Source: an uncultured Eubacteriales bacterium (lineage in GTDB: Bacteria > Bacillota > Clostridia > Lachnospirales > Lachnospiraceae). Taken from it: DNA of 36,129 nucleotides. The stretch is from NCBI GenBank assembly GCA_900317095.1, contig ONFL01000031.1, positions 1 to 36,129 on the forward strand. The letters run 5' to 3'. Each line of letters begins with the position of its first letter. The stretch's first letter is position 1. The position numbers and the translations under genes were made by a program. Of the stretch, positions 15,859-24,385 are shown piece after piece. The notes beneath the pieces were generated by a model. The model was not told the DNA's origin, did no database searches, and saw only the letters and a program-made list of their open reading frames with translations.

Positions 15859-16539
15859 TTGGAAAGTAAAATATTTGCGAAATTAAATTTTGATCCGGGC
15901 ATTTTGGTAATACTTTCACTTGTAATAAGTGCCGTCCTGGTTGTTGTTGTCATCATGCTCTTTCTGAGGCTCTCCCGTCTCCAGGCAAATTACCGTATAT
16001 TTATGAGAGGAAAGAATGCCAGGAGTCTGCAGGAATCCCTTAAACAGGAACTGGGAAGCATAGACGATATTAAGGAACAGATGGAACTGCTCCACAAACG
16101 TCTCAGCTACGTAGAGCGCAGTCTTAACAAATCCTTCCAGAAATGCGGAATTGTGAAATATGACGCCTTTCGCGAACTCAGCGGCCAGCTCAGTTTTGCC
16201 TGCGCCCTTCTCAATGACAGTAATACAGGATTTGTAATAAACTGCATACACAGCAGAGAGGGCAGTTACACCTATATAAAAGATATAGTCCGTGGAGAAT
16301 GTTCTCTTCCCCTCTGTGACGAAGAGATGCAGGCTGTTGAAAACGCTGTCAAGGCTTCCACGTCTCATCCTGCCGAAACTATTATTGAAAAGAAAGATAA
16401 AAATTCGAAAAGCATTCCTGCCGCCAGCTCTTCGCTCATAGAAAAGCCTAAACAGGCAGCCAGATTCTTTAAGAAAACAATTCATCCTTCTACAAAGCAG
16501 ACATCCGAAACTGTAGAAGAAAACTCTGAAGAAAAATAA
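15859..16539 (+). CDS. DUF4446 family membrane-anchored protein
   Basis: This 226-residue protein has a single hydrophobic N-terminal segment (about residues 14-37, many V, L and I), then a predicted coiled coil (about 45-95, SLKQELGSIDDIKEQMELLHKRL), then the conserved DUF4446 core with KYDAFRELSGQLSFACALLN and YIKDIVRGECSLPL. The tail from about residue 175 is Lys/Ser/Glu-rich and probably disordered. The start is a TTG at 15859, 7 nt after GGAGG (15847-15851). It follows parB by 16 bp and ends in a strong terminator, so it belongs to the parAB operon. The function is unknown; placement suggests a membrane protein linked to chromosome segregation or cell-pole organisation, which is inference. 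Confidence 0.9.
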   Translation: MESKIFAKLNFDPGILVILSLVISAVLVVVVIMLFLRLSRLQANYRIFMRGKNARSLQESLKQELGSIDDIKEQMELLHKRLSYVERSLNKSFQKCGIVKYDAFRELSGQLSFACALLNDSNTGFVINCIHSREGSYTYIKDIVRGECSLPLCDEEMQAVENAVKASTSHPAETIIEKKDKNSKSIPAASSSLIEKPKQAARFFKKTIHPSTKQTSETVEENSEEK

Positions 16540-16540
16540 A

Positions 16541-16578
16541 AAAAATGCTTACCGGACCGATATCCGGTAAGCATTTTT
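16541..16578. terminator. Bidirectional terminator between DUF4446 gene and rsmG
   Basis: A perfect 15-bp stem (16541-16555 with 16564-16578, 8-nt loop) flanked by A-run and T-run works on both strands. It ends the parAB operon and, on the other strand, the rpmH-rsmG operon; its T-run runs into the rsmG stop codon. Confidence 0.9.
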
Positions 16579-17315
16579 TAATGAATGGGATCTTTGGAAG
16601 GCGTTCCTGCCTTTCTTGGATATATCCGGGGCGAAGCCCCGATTTTTTTTATAATAACAAGGGTCCTGCCTATCTGCGTACCTGGCAGAGTCAGATTTTC
16701 CACTTTTTCCAGCTTCCCGCCCAGAAGACGGATCGCCTTTTTCGCTTCTTCCACTTCTTTATCCGCTCCTGGAGCCTTGTATGCACAGAATATCCCTCCT
16801 GTCTTTACAAAAGGCAGACAATATTCACAAAGAGTGGATAAGTTAGCCACCGCACGGGAAGTACAGATATCAAATTTTTCCCTGTAAGCTTTATCTCTTG
16901 CCAGATCTTCCGCTCTGGCATGCACAGCCTTCGTCTGGCTAAGACCCAGCCTGTCTTTTACTTCCTGCAGAAAGCCAATTCTCTTATTCAAAGAATCCAT
17001 AAGCGTCAGCTCAAGCTCCCGGTCAAAAGCTATTTTCAGTGGAATTCCCGGAAAACCCGCGCCGGTTCCCACATCTATCATCCTTCTCTTCCTGCCGCCG
17101 CCCAGGATCAAGGGTCCGGCGCTGATACTGTCCGCCAGGTGCTTGTCTATCACTTCGTCAGGATCAGTAATGGCTGTAAGGTTCATTACCTTATTTCTTT
17201 CCAGGAGCATGGCCGTGAATGTATCATATTGATGCAACATATTATCATCAAGCTCTATTCCCATCTGTCCTGCCTTCTGACGCAGCTTCTGCAGCTGGCT
17301 TTCTGAAAAAATCAT
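16578..17315 (-). CDS. rsmG: 16S rRNA (guanine(527)-N7)-methyltransferase RsmG
   Basis: A 245-residue SAM-dependent methyltransferase that modifies G527 of 16S rRNA, the loss of which gives low-level streptomycin resistance in other bacteria. Signatures are the N-terminal [19 protein letters not shown], the SAM loop [32 protein letters not shown] and the C-terminal [13 protein letters not shown]. Its ATG overlaps the mnmG stop by 4 bp. It is the last gene of the minus-strand group; the mnmE-mnmG-rsmG order is conserved near oriC in Firmicutes. Confidence 0.97.
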   Translation of the reverse strand: MIFSESQLQKLRQKAGQMGIELDDNMLHQYDTFTAMLLERNKVMNLTAITDPDEVIDKHLADSISAGPLILGGGRKRRMIDVGTGAGFPGIPLKIAFDRELELTLMDSLNKRIGFLQEVKDRLGLSQTKAVHARAEDLARDKAYREKFDICTSRAVANLSTLCEYCLPFVKTGGIFCAYKAPGADKEVEEAKKAIRLLGGKLEKVENLTLPGTQIGRTLVIIKKIGASPRIYPRKAGTPSKDPIH

Positions 17316-19234
17316 TCTCCGCTGTCTCCTTTCCCGGCCTTCGCCCTGGCGGCTTTCTCCTGGTTTATCTGCATAATATGGATCAGAAGCACAGATATAT
17401 CTGCCGGCGTTACCCCGGCTATCCTTCCTGCCTGGCCGATGGAGAGAGGGCGGAACTTCTCCAGCTTCTGCTGCGCCTCTATCCTCAGCCCGTGAAGCTG
17501 CCTATAATCAATGTCTTCCGGTATAAGCTTATTCTCCATGCGGTGAAACTTCTCCACCTGCTTTTGCTGACGGACCAGATAACCTTCATATTTTATGCCG
17601 ATCTCCACCTGCTGCGTGACCGCTTCCGGCAGAGAAGGCCGGTCTGGATCCAGATCCTTCAGAATATCATAGGAGAGTTCCGGCCGGCGGATAAGTTCAG
17701 CCAGGGAAAGAGATTTGCCGGTCTGTTGACTGCCGTGTTCCCGCAGGAATCTCTGTACAGGCTCCCCGGTTCCGATCATCAGAGAACGGACCCTTTTGTC
17801 CTCCTCTTCTATCATATGCTTTTTCTCCAGAAAGTGCTCATATCTCTCATCATCTATGAGCCCTATTTCATGGCCTATGGGAGTAAGACGCAGATCGGCA
17901 TTATCCTGCCTGAGAAAAAGCCTGTATTCCGCGCGGGAAGTCATCATACGATAGGGCTCTTTTATATCTTTTGTAACAAGATCATCTATCAGCACGCCTA
18001 TATAGGCCTGGGAGCGCCTGAGGATCAGCTGCTGCCTTCCAAGCAGCCCCATGGCAGCGTTTATGCCGGCGATCAGTCCCTGGGCGGCAGCTTCTTCATA
18101 CCCAGAGCTGCCATTGAACTGCCCGCCGCTGTAGAGACCGCGGATCTTCTTAAATTCCAGAGTCGGTCTGAGCTGGGAAGCTGGTATGCAGTCATACTCA
18201 ATCGCATAGGCATGGCGGACGATCTTCGCATGCTCCAGACCGGGAACCGTGTGATACATACGGTACTGGACATCCTCAGGAAGAGAGCTGGACATGCCGT
18301 CCACATACATTTCATTTGTATAAAGTCCTTCCGGTTCCAGAAAGACCTGGTGATGATCCCTGCCGGCGAATTTTACGACCTTATCTTCTATGGAAGGGCA
18401 GTAACGGGGACCGGTTCCCTCTATGACACCGGCATAGATCGGAGACCTGTCCAGATTATCGCGGATAATCTGGTGCGTCTGCTCGTTTGTATAGGTCAGC
18501 CAGCAGGAAACCTGCTCCTTCTGAATGCTGTCCGGATCTGTTGTAAAAGAAAAAGGTATGATCCTGCGGTCGCCCTTTTGTTCAACCATCTTTGAAGTAT
18601 CTATGGTCCGCCCGTCCATCCTTGCAGGCGTTCCTGTCTTAAAACGGACCAGCTCAATACCAAGCCTGCGCAGGCTGTCCGAAAGGGCTCCGGCGGCCTT
18701 AAGTCCGTTAGGTCCCGTGTAGGTGACAGCTTCGCCGCACAGGCAGCGGGCGCGCAGGTAAGTTCCGGTTGCCAGGACCGCCGCCCTGCAGGGATATATG
18801 CCGCCTGTATCTGTCTTCACACCCTTTATCTGCCCATCCTCAATGATCAGATCTGTGATCTCCGCCTGCTTTATAGTCAGATGATCAGTATTTTCCAGAG
18901 TTTTGCGCATGGTGCTGCTGTAAAGGGCCTTATCCGCCTGTGCCCGCAGGGAATGGACAGCCGGTCCCTTGGAGGTATTGAGCATCTTGGACTGGATAAA
19001 TGTCCTGTCTATATTCTTTCCCATCTCACCGCCGAGAGCGTCTATCTCCCTGACCAGATGTCCCTTGGAACTGCCTCCTATATTGGGATTGCAGGGCATC
19101 ATGGCAATACTTTCCACACTGATCGTAAATAAAATAGTTTCCAGGCCCAGTCTGGCACAGGCCAGAGCGGCCTCACATCCGGCGTGACCGGCGCCGATCA
19201 CTGCCACATCATAAGCTTCGTATACAAAATCCAA
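17312..19234 (-). CDS. mnmG: tRNA U34 carboxymethylaminomethyl-modifying enzyme MnmG (GidA)
   Basis: This 640-residue FAD- and NADH-dependent protein works with MnmE to add the (carboxymethyl)aminomethyl group to wobble U34. It has the N-terminal FAD motif [10 protein letters not shown] (residues 14-23), the family signature [27 protein letters not shown], and the GidA-associated C-terminal domain. The frame gives a TTG start at 19234, 7 nt after AAAGGAAG (complement of 19242-19249), which itself overlaps the mnmE stop. No ATG lies at a sensible distance. Length is normal for the family. Confidence 0.98.
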   Translation of the reverse strand: MDFVYEAYDVAVIGAGHAGCEAALACARLGLETILFTISVESIAMMPCNPNIGGSSKGHLVREIDALGGEMGKNIDRTFIQSKMLNTSKGPAVHSLRAQADKALYSSTMRKTLENTDHLTIKQAEITDLIIEDGQIKGVKTDTGGIYPCRAAVLATGTYLRARCLCGEAVTYTGPNGLKAAGALSDSLRRLGIELVRFKTGTPARMDGRTIDTSKMVEQKGDRRIIPFSFTTDPDSIQKEQVSCWLTYTNEQTHQIIRDNLDRSPIYAGVIEGTGPRYCPSIEDKVVKFAGRDHHQVFLEPEGLYTNEMYVDGMSSSLPEDVQYRMYHTVPGLEHAKIVRHAYAIEYDCIPASQLRPTLEFKKIRGLYSGGQFNGSSGYEEAAAQGLIAGINAAMGLLGRQQLILRRSQAYIGVLIDDLVTKDIKEPYRMMTSRAEYRLFLRQDNADLRLTPIGHEIGLIDDERYEHFLEKKHMIEEEDKRVRSLMIGTGEPVQRFLREHGSQQTGKSLSLAELIRRPELSYDILKDLDPDRPSLPEAVTQQVEIGIKYEGYLVRQQKQVEKFHRMENKLIPEDIDYRQLHGLRIEAQQKLEKFRPLSIGQAGRIAGVTPADISVLLIHIMQINQEKAARAKAGKGDSGE

Positions 19235-19247
19235 TCCGGCACTTCCT

Positions 19248-20627
19248 TTATTTTCCCATGCAGAATCTGCTGAAAATGGTATCGATCAAATCTTCACCCA
19301 CAGACTGACCGGTGATAAGTCCCAGCTGATCGCAGGCCTCCATAAAATCTATGGTAAGCAGATCCTCCGGTATTCCTTCTTCTATTCCCTTTTCCGCATT
19401 CATTAGACTGTCCAGCGCTGCGCTGACGGCCTCCTGATGTCTCTCATTGCTGAGATAAATCTGTTCATTGTTATCAATAGAACCGCTGAAAAACATCTCT
19501 TTTACAATCTTTTCCAGATATCTTACCCCTGTGCCTTCTGCTGCCGAGAAGGGAATGACCGGGGCGTCAATAAGCTCCTTAATATCCTCCGGCCCGATTA
19601 CCTGGGGCAGATCGGACTTGTTGAGCAGGACCACGACCTTCTTTCCCGTAAGCAGACGGGCGATTTCCCGGTCATTTTCATCCAGCGGGAGAGAGCTGTC
19701 TGCTGCAAAAAGGATCAGCTGGGCATCTTTTGCAGCTTCAAGAGCTTTCTCTACACCTATCTTCTCCACAAGATCATCTGTCCTGCGGATCCCGGCAGTA
19801 TCAACGATCTGCAGGGGAATGCCATCCAGCAGCATGGACTCTTCCAGAGTGTCCCTTGTGGTACCCGCAATATCCGTCACGATAGCCCGCCTGGACCCAA
19901 GCAGAAGATTCATCAGAGAAGACTTCCCTGCGTTGGGCTTTCCCACGATGACCGTGCGGATGCCCTCGCGGATGATCTTCCCGTTGCGGGCTGTATGAAG
20001 CAGGGCAAGCAGCTGTCCCTGCTCTTTTTTCACATGGTCCAGCAGTTCCTGCCGGTAACCCTCCATGGAAATATGCTCCGGATCATCCAGGGAGGCCTCT
20101 ATATAAGCCGTATCATCCAGGATTTCCTGCCGGACTTGCCGGATCTTCTTTCCAAGCCCTCCCTGCAGCTGCCGCAGGGAACTGTCCATGGCCATCCGCG
20201 AGCTGGAATTGATCAGGTCTATCACGGCTTCTGCCTGGGAAAGATCTATCCGCCCGTTCAGAAAGGCTCTTTTTGTGAATTCTCCCGGCTGCGCCAGCCT
20301 GGCACCATTCTTAAGGAGGACAGCCAGCAGCGTTCTCATTACGACAATTCCGCCGTGGCAGCTGATTTCCACCACATCCTCACGGGTATATGTTCTGGGT
20401 GCCCGCATGACGCAGGCCATGACTTCATCTACAGGCACACCCTCGTCATAAACATGGCCATAATGAACCGTATGACTGGGCACATCCGCCAGCCGGGTCC
20501 TGCCCCCGGGCGTAGAGAAGACCCGATCCGCGATCTCTACCGCTTTCCTGCCGCTCATCCGCACAATGCCTATGCCGGAACTTGTCATGCCCGTAGAAAC
20601 AGCGGCTATGGTATCATCCTCATACAA
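19248..20627 (-). CDS. mnmE: tRNA modification GTPase MnmE (TrmE)
   Basis: A 459-residue G protein and partner of MnmG. It has the N-terminal formyl-THF-binding domain ([22 protein letters not shown]), a helical domain, and an embedded G domain with P-loop GKPNAGKSS (229-237), [12 protein letters not shown] and NKSD motifs. The invariant C-terminal CxGK is present as CMGK. The frame is open to 20663 but the start is best placed at the TTG of 20627, because GGGGAGG (complement of 20635-20641) sits 7 nt upstream and the product then begins like other MnmE proteins. A 100-bp gap with a hairpin separates it from jag. Confidence 0.97.
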   Translation of the reverse strand: MYEDDTIAAVSTGMTSSGIGIVRMSGRKAVEIADRVFSTPGGRTRLADVPSHTVHYGHVYDEGVPVDEVMACVMRAPRTYTREDVVEISCHGGIVVMRTLLAVLLKNGARLAQPGEFTKRAFLNGRIDLSQAEAVIDLINSSSRMAMDSSLRQLQGGLGKKIRQVRQEILDDTAYIEASLDDPEHISMEGYRQELLDHVKKEQGQLLALLHTARNGKIIREGIRTVIVGKPNAGKSSLMNLLLGSRRAIVTDIAGTTRDTLEESMLLDGIPLQIVDTAGIRRTDDLVEKIGVEKALEAAKDAQLILFAADSSLPLDENDREIARLLTGKKVVVLLNKSDLPQVIGPEDIKELIDAPVIPFSAAEGTGVRYLEKIVKEMFFSGSIDNNEQIYLSNERHQEAVSAALDSLMNAEKGIEEGIPEDLLTIDFMEACDQLGLITGQSVGEDLIDTIFSRFCMGK

Positions 20628-20656
20628 TGGACATCCTCCCCTTTGAATCGAAGAAA

Positions 20657-20701
20657 GCCGCACAGGCAGAGACCCCGGTTTCCCATGATCCTGTGTGCGG
20701 C
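20657..20701 (-). terminator. Terminator-like hairpin between jag and mnmE
   Basis: GCCGCACA (20657-20664) pairs with TGTGCGGC (20694-20701) across a long loop. On the minus strand the stem is followed by TTTCTT, then the mnmE ribosome site. It may attenuate read-through from jag into mnmE or be an mRNA processing site; the weak T-tract argues against full termination. Confidence 0.4.
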
Positions 20702-20727
20702 ATATTTTATTATCTTATCTTACTTCT

Positions 20728-21597
20728 TTAATCCTGCGCGTCATTATCATACGGAGTTTCCGCAGGTTCCTGAGCCGTGTATGCTTCCCGGTTCATCTGC
20801 TCCGGATCTGATGCACCTTCCGCTGCATCCTCACTGTCACGGTATCTGTTATAATCGCCATAACGGGACCTGTTATAAGAAGGCCTGTGATCACGGCGCC
20901 GGCTGCCGTAGCCGCCGCGCTTTCTGTCCCTGTCCCTGTGTCCGCTGCGGGCGGGAAGAGAATCTCTGTATTCTTTCTTCAGAGTCACAACAACCTTGCG
21001 ATAAGGTTCTTCACCCTCACTGTGCGTCTCCACATACTTATCTCCCTGCAGGGCAGAGTGAATGATCCGCCGTTCATAGGGATTCATAGGCTCCAGGACC
21101 ACCTGCCGTCTGGTCCTCTTTACCTTGTAGGCAATATTTTTAGCAAGGTTCTCCAGAGTTGCCCTGCGGCGCTCACGATAATTTTCCGTATCCGCCTTTA
21201 CACGGATATAGGAATCACTCTCTTTATTCACAACAAGGCTGATAATATACTGCAGAGAGTCCAGCGTCTGGCCGCGTTTTCCGATCAGAAGGCCCATTCC
21301 TCCGCCTGTAAAGACGATATTCATGGTCTTCTCTTCCTCATCGTAGCTGATATCGCTGCTGACTTCTACATCCATAGCCTGAAAAAGTCTGTCTACAAAG
21401 TCCTGTGTATACTCTATCAGGTCAAATTTCTTCCGGGCACGGATTACAGCCGGTTTTGATCCGAACATACCAAGGAATCCGGCACTCCCCTCATCGACCA
21501 CCTCGTATTCGAGCTTATCGCTGGTGACCGAAAGCTGTGCCAGAGCCTGTGCGACTGCCTCTTCTACAGTCTTTGCGCTAATTTCTATATAATCCAT
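20728..21597 (-). CDS. jag: RNA-binding protein Jag/KhpB with an Arg/Gly/Tyr-rich tail
   Basis: The 289-residue protein has a Jag_N domain (about residues 1-55), a KH domain with GKRGQTLDSLQYI (about 75-130) and an R3H domain (about 135-205, ERRIIH). KhpB/Jag binds RNA, often with KhpA, and affects cell elongation in streptococci. From about residue 216 the tail is rich in Arg, Asp, Gly, Tyr and Ser, then acidic; it looks disordered. I chose ATG 21597, with GGGGAG (complement of 21606-21611) 8 nt upstream; an ATG two codons earlier is too close to that site and the upstream TTG has none. It follows yidC by 43 bp. Confidence 0.95.
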   Translation of the reverse strand: MDYIEISAKTVEEAVAQALAQLSVTSDKLEYEVVDEGSAGFLGMFGSKPAVIRARKKFDLIEYTQDFVDRLFQAMDVEVSSDISYDEEEKTMNIVFTGGGMGLLIGKRGQTLDSLQYIISLVVNKESDSYIRVKADTENYRERRRATLENLAKNIAYKVKRTRRQVVLEPMNPYERRIIHSALQGDKYVETHSEGEEPYRKVVVTLKKEYRDSLPARSGHRDRDRKRGGYGSRRRDHRPSYNRSRYGDYNRYRDSEDAAEGASDPEQMNREAYTAQEPAETPYDNDAQD

Positions 21598-21640
21598 ATG
21601 CATATCTCCCCAAACCGGCAAAGATAAGTCCGCGAAAAGA

Positions 21641-22942
21641 CTATTCCTTATTTCTCTTTACCATATGTGCATAGTTGGAAATGGAACTGTTATCCCCGTT
21701 CCTCTTTTTGCCGCCGCTGCTTTTTCCGCCTTTCTTTGCAGGATCCGCGGGTGCGGGCTCTGTCTTCGGCGTCTGTGACTTCTGTACGTTCTCAGAAGCG
21801 TTTGCCTTGGAAACAGATTTTCCGGCAATATCAGAAATGCTCTTTGTACTCATTGACGCATACTGGGAAAACTTTTCTTCATTTGCCGCACGCTTTGCAG
21901 CCTTTTTCGCAGCCTTTTCCTTATTCTTCTCTATGATCTCATCTACATTGATCTTATTAAAGAACTTGTCAATGATGACCAGGATAATAGTTCTGAATAC
22001 GGCACTGGCGATCCAGTATATGCCCATGCCGGCCTGCAGGCGGGCTGTAAAATATACAGAGATCAGAGGCATCATGATATTCATGCTCTTCATCATGCCG
22101 CTGTTCTGCTGGGAAGCAGCGCTTGCCGCGCCGCTGATCTTATTGCTGACCCTGATACTGATAAACTGGGTAAGTCCGGCCAGGATCGGGATCATGATGC
22201 CCGGGAAAATACCGGCCGCACCATTGCCGAATGTGATAGGTGTATCCGTAATGCTCAGGCCAAAGGGAAGCCTGTTCATCCCGATGATGGTCCCTGAAAC
22301 ATTATTTACAGCGTTTACTACATCCGGACTGGAGGCGAAGGCATCTCTTACAGCGCCCCAGGAACCGCTCTTGACCAGATAAAGACTGTCAATAACCTTA
22401 TTGATATCGCCTATGTCGAACTTGCTGACTGTAATGGACAGCTTCTTCATAAGACCGGCCATAATGCTGCCGTCCGGATCTGCATTCATGATAGGGGAAG
22501 CGATCTTCTCATATACTTCACGGATCGGCGTTACATATGCCGGAACATTCTGAATGACACGGTAGAGGACGATAAGGATCGGAAACTGGATCAATACCGG
22601 GAGACATCCGCCGGAGGGAGAAGCCCCGTATTTATCATAAACGGCCTTTGTCTCGGCCTGCATCATACGCATGGACCGGTCATCACGTTTTCCGTTATAC
22701 TTCTTCTGGATCTTCTGAAGCTCCGGATTCATGATGGATGACATCTTTGTAAACTTCTGCTGACGGATGGTAAGCGGAATCAGCAGGATATTGATTACCA
22801 GCGTAAGCAGGATAATAGAAAGTCCTACGTTATTGATTCCCAGCAGCATGAGAAACCGGTAAATAAAATCCATAATGTATCCGAGAACGATACCGAAGGG
22901 TTTTAAGATACCGCTAGTCTTAGTTAACACCAATATATCCAA
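21641..22942 (-). CDS. yidC: Membrane protein insertase YidC
   Basis: A 433-residue YidC/Oxa1/Alb3 insertase of the Gram-positive (SpoIIIJ) type without the large proteobacterial periplasmic domain. The first conserved helix region (NNVGLSIILLTLVINILLIPL) is followed by the cytoplasmic hairpin with MSSIMNPELQKIQKKY, then GGCLPVLIQFPILIVLYRVI, a long loop (about residues 165-240), and the last helices with GMGIYWIAS. The C-terminal tail is Lys/Ser/Gly-rich, fitting ribosome contact. I place the start at TTG 22942, 7 nt after GGGAGG (complement of 22950-22955). ATG 22963, overlapping the yidD stop, is an alternative that adds seven residues. No lipobox is present. Confidence 0.95.
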   Translation of the reverse strand: MDILVLTKTSGILKPFGIVLGYIMDFIYRFLMLLGINNVGLSIILLTLVINILLIPLTIRQQKFTKMSSIMNPELQKIQKKYNGKRDDRSMRMMQAETKAVYDKYGASPSGGCLPVLIQFPILIVLYRVIQNVPAYVTPIREVYEKIASPIMNADPDGSIMAGLMKKLSITVSKFDIGDINKVIDSLYLVKSGSWGAVRDAFASSPDVVNAVNNVSGTIIGMNRLPFGLSITDTPITFGNGAAGIFPGIMIPILAGLTQFISIRVSNKISGAASAASQQNSGMMKSMNIMMPLISVYFTARLQAGMGIYWIASAVFRTIILVIIDKFFNKINVDEIIEKNKEKAAKKAAKRAANEEKFSQYASMSTKSISDIAGKSVSKANASENVQKSQTPKTEPAPADPAKKGGKSSGGKKRNGDNSSISNYAHMVKRNKE

Positions 22943-22959
22943 CAGACTACCTCCCTGGA

Positions 22960-23172
22960 TCATGGAACAGGATCATAGCCGCCCTGTGCGAACGGATGAC
23001 ATCTTAGTATTCTTTTTATTGCGAGAAAACTGCCTTTAAGCGCGCCGTACTTCTGAATTGCCTCTATGGCATACTGCGAACATGTCGGAGTATAAATACA
23101 GCACCCGGGGTGCAGAGGCGAAAGAAATTTCCTGTAAAAACGAATCATTCCCAATAGGATAGTGCTGACCAC
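22960..23172 (-). CDS. yidD: Membrane protein insertion efficiency factor YidD
   Basis: The 70-residue protein matches the YidD family through [29 protein letters not shown] and the C-terminal [13 protein letters not shown]. YidD is a small membrane-associated protein that helps YidC-dependent insertion. The frame starts with GTG at 23172, two bases after the rnpA stop, and the product then has the usual family N-terminus; the next ATG (23148) would cut into the conserved region. Its stop overlaps a possible yidC ATG. Confidence 0.93.
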   Translation of the reverse strand: MVSTILLGMIRFYRKFLSPLHPGCCIYTPTCSQYAIEAIQKYGALKGSFLAIKRILRCHPFAQGGYDPVP

Positions 23173-23174
23173 GG

Positions 23175-23531
23175 CTATGCCCCGCTTTCCTGCGCTTTCA
23201 TCCGTATCCCCGACGCGGATGCTAGCTTTAATAAAGAATCCTGCACGGTATGAAAATCTATATCGGCGCTGCCTTTTCTCGCTATTACAACAATATCGTA
23301 CCCCCTGAGGAACTGTTCCTCATTCAGACGGTACGCTTCCCTCACCAGGCGTGTAAGATGATGACGGACAACGCTGTTGCCCACCTTCTTGCTTACGGAA
23401 ATCCCCAGCCTGTTTCTGTCTGTCCCATTCTTCATCACGTACATCACCATGCTGCGGTCTGCCCGTGACCTGTGACTTCTGTACACAGCTGCAAAATCTT
23501 TGCTCTTCTTTAACGATTCTGAAAAAATCAT
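23175..23531 (-). CDS. rnpA: Ribonuclease P protein component
   Basis: A 118-residue basic protein that binds the RNase P RNA and aids 5' maturation of tRNAs. The family core is visible: [46 protein letters not shown], and [10 protein letters not shown]. The usual RNR motif (RNRxKRxxRE) reads [10 protein letters not shown] here, so one Asn and two basic positions differ. ATG 23531 has no clear Shine-Dalgarno sequence; a GTG at 23561 in the same frame would add ten hydrophobic residues and is less likely. It sits 148 bp after rpmH, with a terminator-like hairpin between them. Confidence 0.95.
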   Translation of the reverse strand: MIFSESLKKSKDFAAVYRSHRSRADRSMVMYVMKNGTDRNRLGISVSKKVGNSVVRHHLTRLVREAYRLNEEQFLRGYDIVVIARKGSADIDFHTVQDSLLKLASASGIRMKAQESGA

Positions 23532-23541
23532 GGCTAAACAT

Positions 23542-23573
23542 AAAAAGAAAGAAAAGGCCACATAACTGCGGCC
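23542..23573 (-). terminator. Terminator-like hairpin between rpmH and rnpA
   Basis: On the minus strand GGCCGCA pairs with TGTGGCC (complements of 23567-23573 and 23556-23562, one G-U pair, 4-nt loop), followed by a T-rich tract TTTTCTTTCTTTTT. It lies immediately before the rnpA ATG and probably gives partial termination, so L34 can be made in excess of RnpA. Confidence 0.6.
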
Positions 23574-23679
23574 TCAGCTCATTCATATATGATACGGTGC
23601 CGGTAAATTCAGCTTTCAGTCTCGGCAGCCGGGGACATGCCCCTTACGCCGGATCTGAAATATGCTGCCGGGTTACGCA

Positions 23680-23814
23680 TTATGCTGATAAAACTTTTCT
23701 TCCCTTTGCTCTTCTGGCAGCTAATACCTTTCTGCCATTCGCAGTACTCATCCTCTTACGGAAGCCATGGACCTTGGATCTCTGCCGCTTCTTCGGCTGA
23801 AATGTCATCTTCAT
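23680..23814 (-). CDS. rpmH: 50S ribosomal protein L34
   Basis: A 44-residue very basic protein, [18 protein letters not shown]... ending GRKVLSA, that matches L34 along its length. It is a component of the large ribosomal subunit. The ATG at 23814 follows an extended AAGGAGGTGG site (complement of 23821-23830). It is the first gene of the leftward oriC-proximal operon and has a near-consensus promoter at 23883-23911, fitting strong expression. Confidence 0.98.
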   Translation of the reverse strand: MKMTFQPKKRQRSKVHGFRKRMSTANGRKVLAARRAKGRKVLSA

Positions 23815-23882
23815 GGATACCCACCTCCTTTTACCATATGTGCGCACTGATACCGCACCGACTTTAACTCTTAATCTCTCTT

Positions 23883-23911
23883 ATTATATTAGTCCGGCCT
23901 CCCCGCGTCAA
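23883..23911 (-). promoter_or_regulatory. Promoter of rpmH-rnpA-yidD-yidC-jag-mnmE-mnmG-rsmG
   Basis: Minus-strand -35 TTGACG (complement of 23906-23911), 17-bp spacer, perfect -10 TATAAT (complement of 23883-23888), about 70 bp before rpmH. One base from consensus overall. Confidence 0.85.
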
Positions 23912-23979
23912 GAAAAATATAAATTTTTTTCAGGCTTCCGGCCCTGATTTTCTGCGATATACCCGGCGGATAGACTGTA

Positions 23980-24330
23980 ATAACTTTTTATCCACAATCT
24001 TTTCCACCATTGGTGTAGAATGTAAAACTATTAAAACGGTTATCCACAAAAAGTGGACAAAATGTGGATAACCAGTTCATAAAACGATTAATAGAGTATA
24101 AAAAAGTCAGTTTATCCACAGTTTACGTTGGTGGATAAGTAGGATATCTCCTCTGATTTTTTTCCACTATCTTTCAAATCGACCCCTTTCTCTTATCTAC
24201 ATAATAATTTCATCCACTTTATACCCGGCAGTGAATAAAAAATATTCCACTTATCCACCGGATCAGTGCCCATGTTCTGTTTTTTTCCACTAAGCATTGC
24301 TAAAATGACGGAAATGAGATAAAATTATTG
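23980..24330. other. Origin of replication oriC, upstream DnaA-box cluster
   Basis: The 571-bp gap between rpmH and dnaA holds four exact TTATCCACA boxes: 23988-23996 (+), 24040-24048 (+), 24063-24071 (-) and 24112-24120 (+). Near matches are 24130-24138 (-, TTATCCACC), 24193-24201 (+, TTATCTACA) and 24251-24259 (+, TTATCCACC). The sequence is AT-rich with many TTTCCAC and TCCAC words. Placement and box density match bacterial oriC regions upstream of dnaA. No gene is encoded here. Confidence 0.93.
24297..24325 (+). promoter_or_regulatory. Promoter of dnaA
   Basis: -35 TTGCTA (24297-24302), 17-bp spacer, -10 TAAAAT (24320-24325). It lies about 40 bp after the last DnaA-box-like site (24251-24259), so DnaA could repress its own transcription, as known in other bacteria. 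Confidence 0.7.
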
Positions 24331-24335
24331 TAAGT

Positions 24336-24351
24336 TCTGCCCTGTGGCAGA
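24336..24351 (+). promoter_or_regulatory. Hairpin at the 5' end of the dnaA transcript
   Basis: TCTGCC (24336-24341) and GGCAGA (24346-24351) form a perfect 6-bp stem with a 4-nt loop. From the promoter spacing, transcription should start near 24332, so the stem would be almost at the 5' end, followed by CCTTTTATTT. Such 5' stems can protect mRNA from decay; the role here is inferred. Confidence 0.4.
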
Positions 24352-24385
24352 CCTTTTATTTCAACAGAAAATTGGGGGATATACC

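Noticed and set aside
19437..21065. A long plus-strand frame opposite mnmE and jag.
   Set aside because: It crosses two conserved genes and their gap with no start signal or family match.
23815..23987. A small RNA or short gene between rpmH and the first DnaA box.
   Set aside because: The stretch is explained by the rpmH promoter and leader and AT-rich origin flank; no conserved RNA fold or coding frame was recognised.
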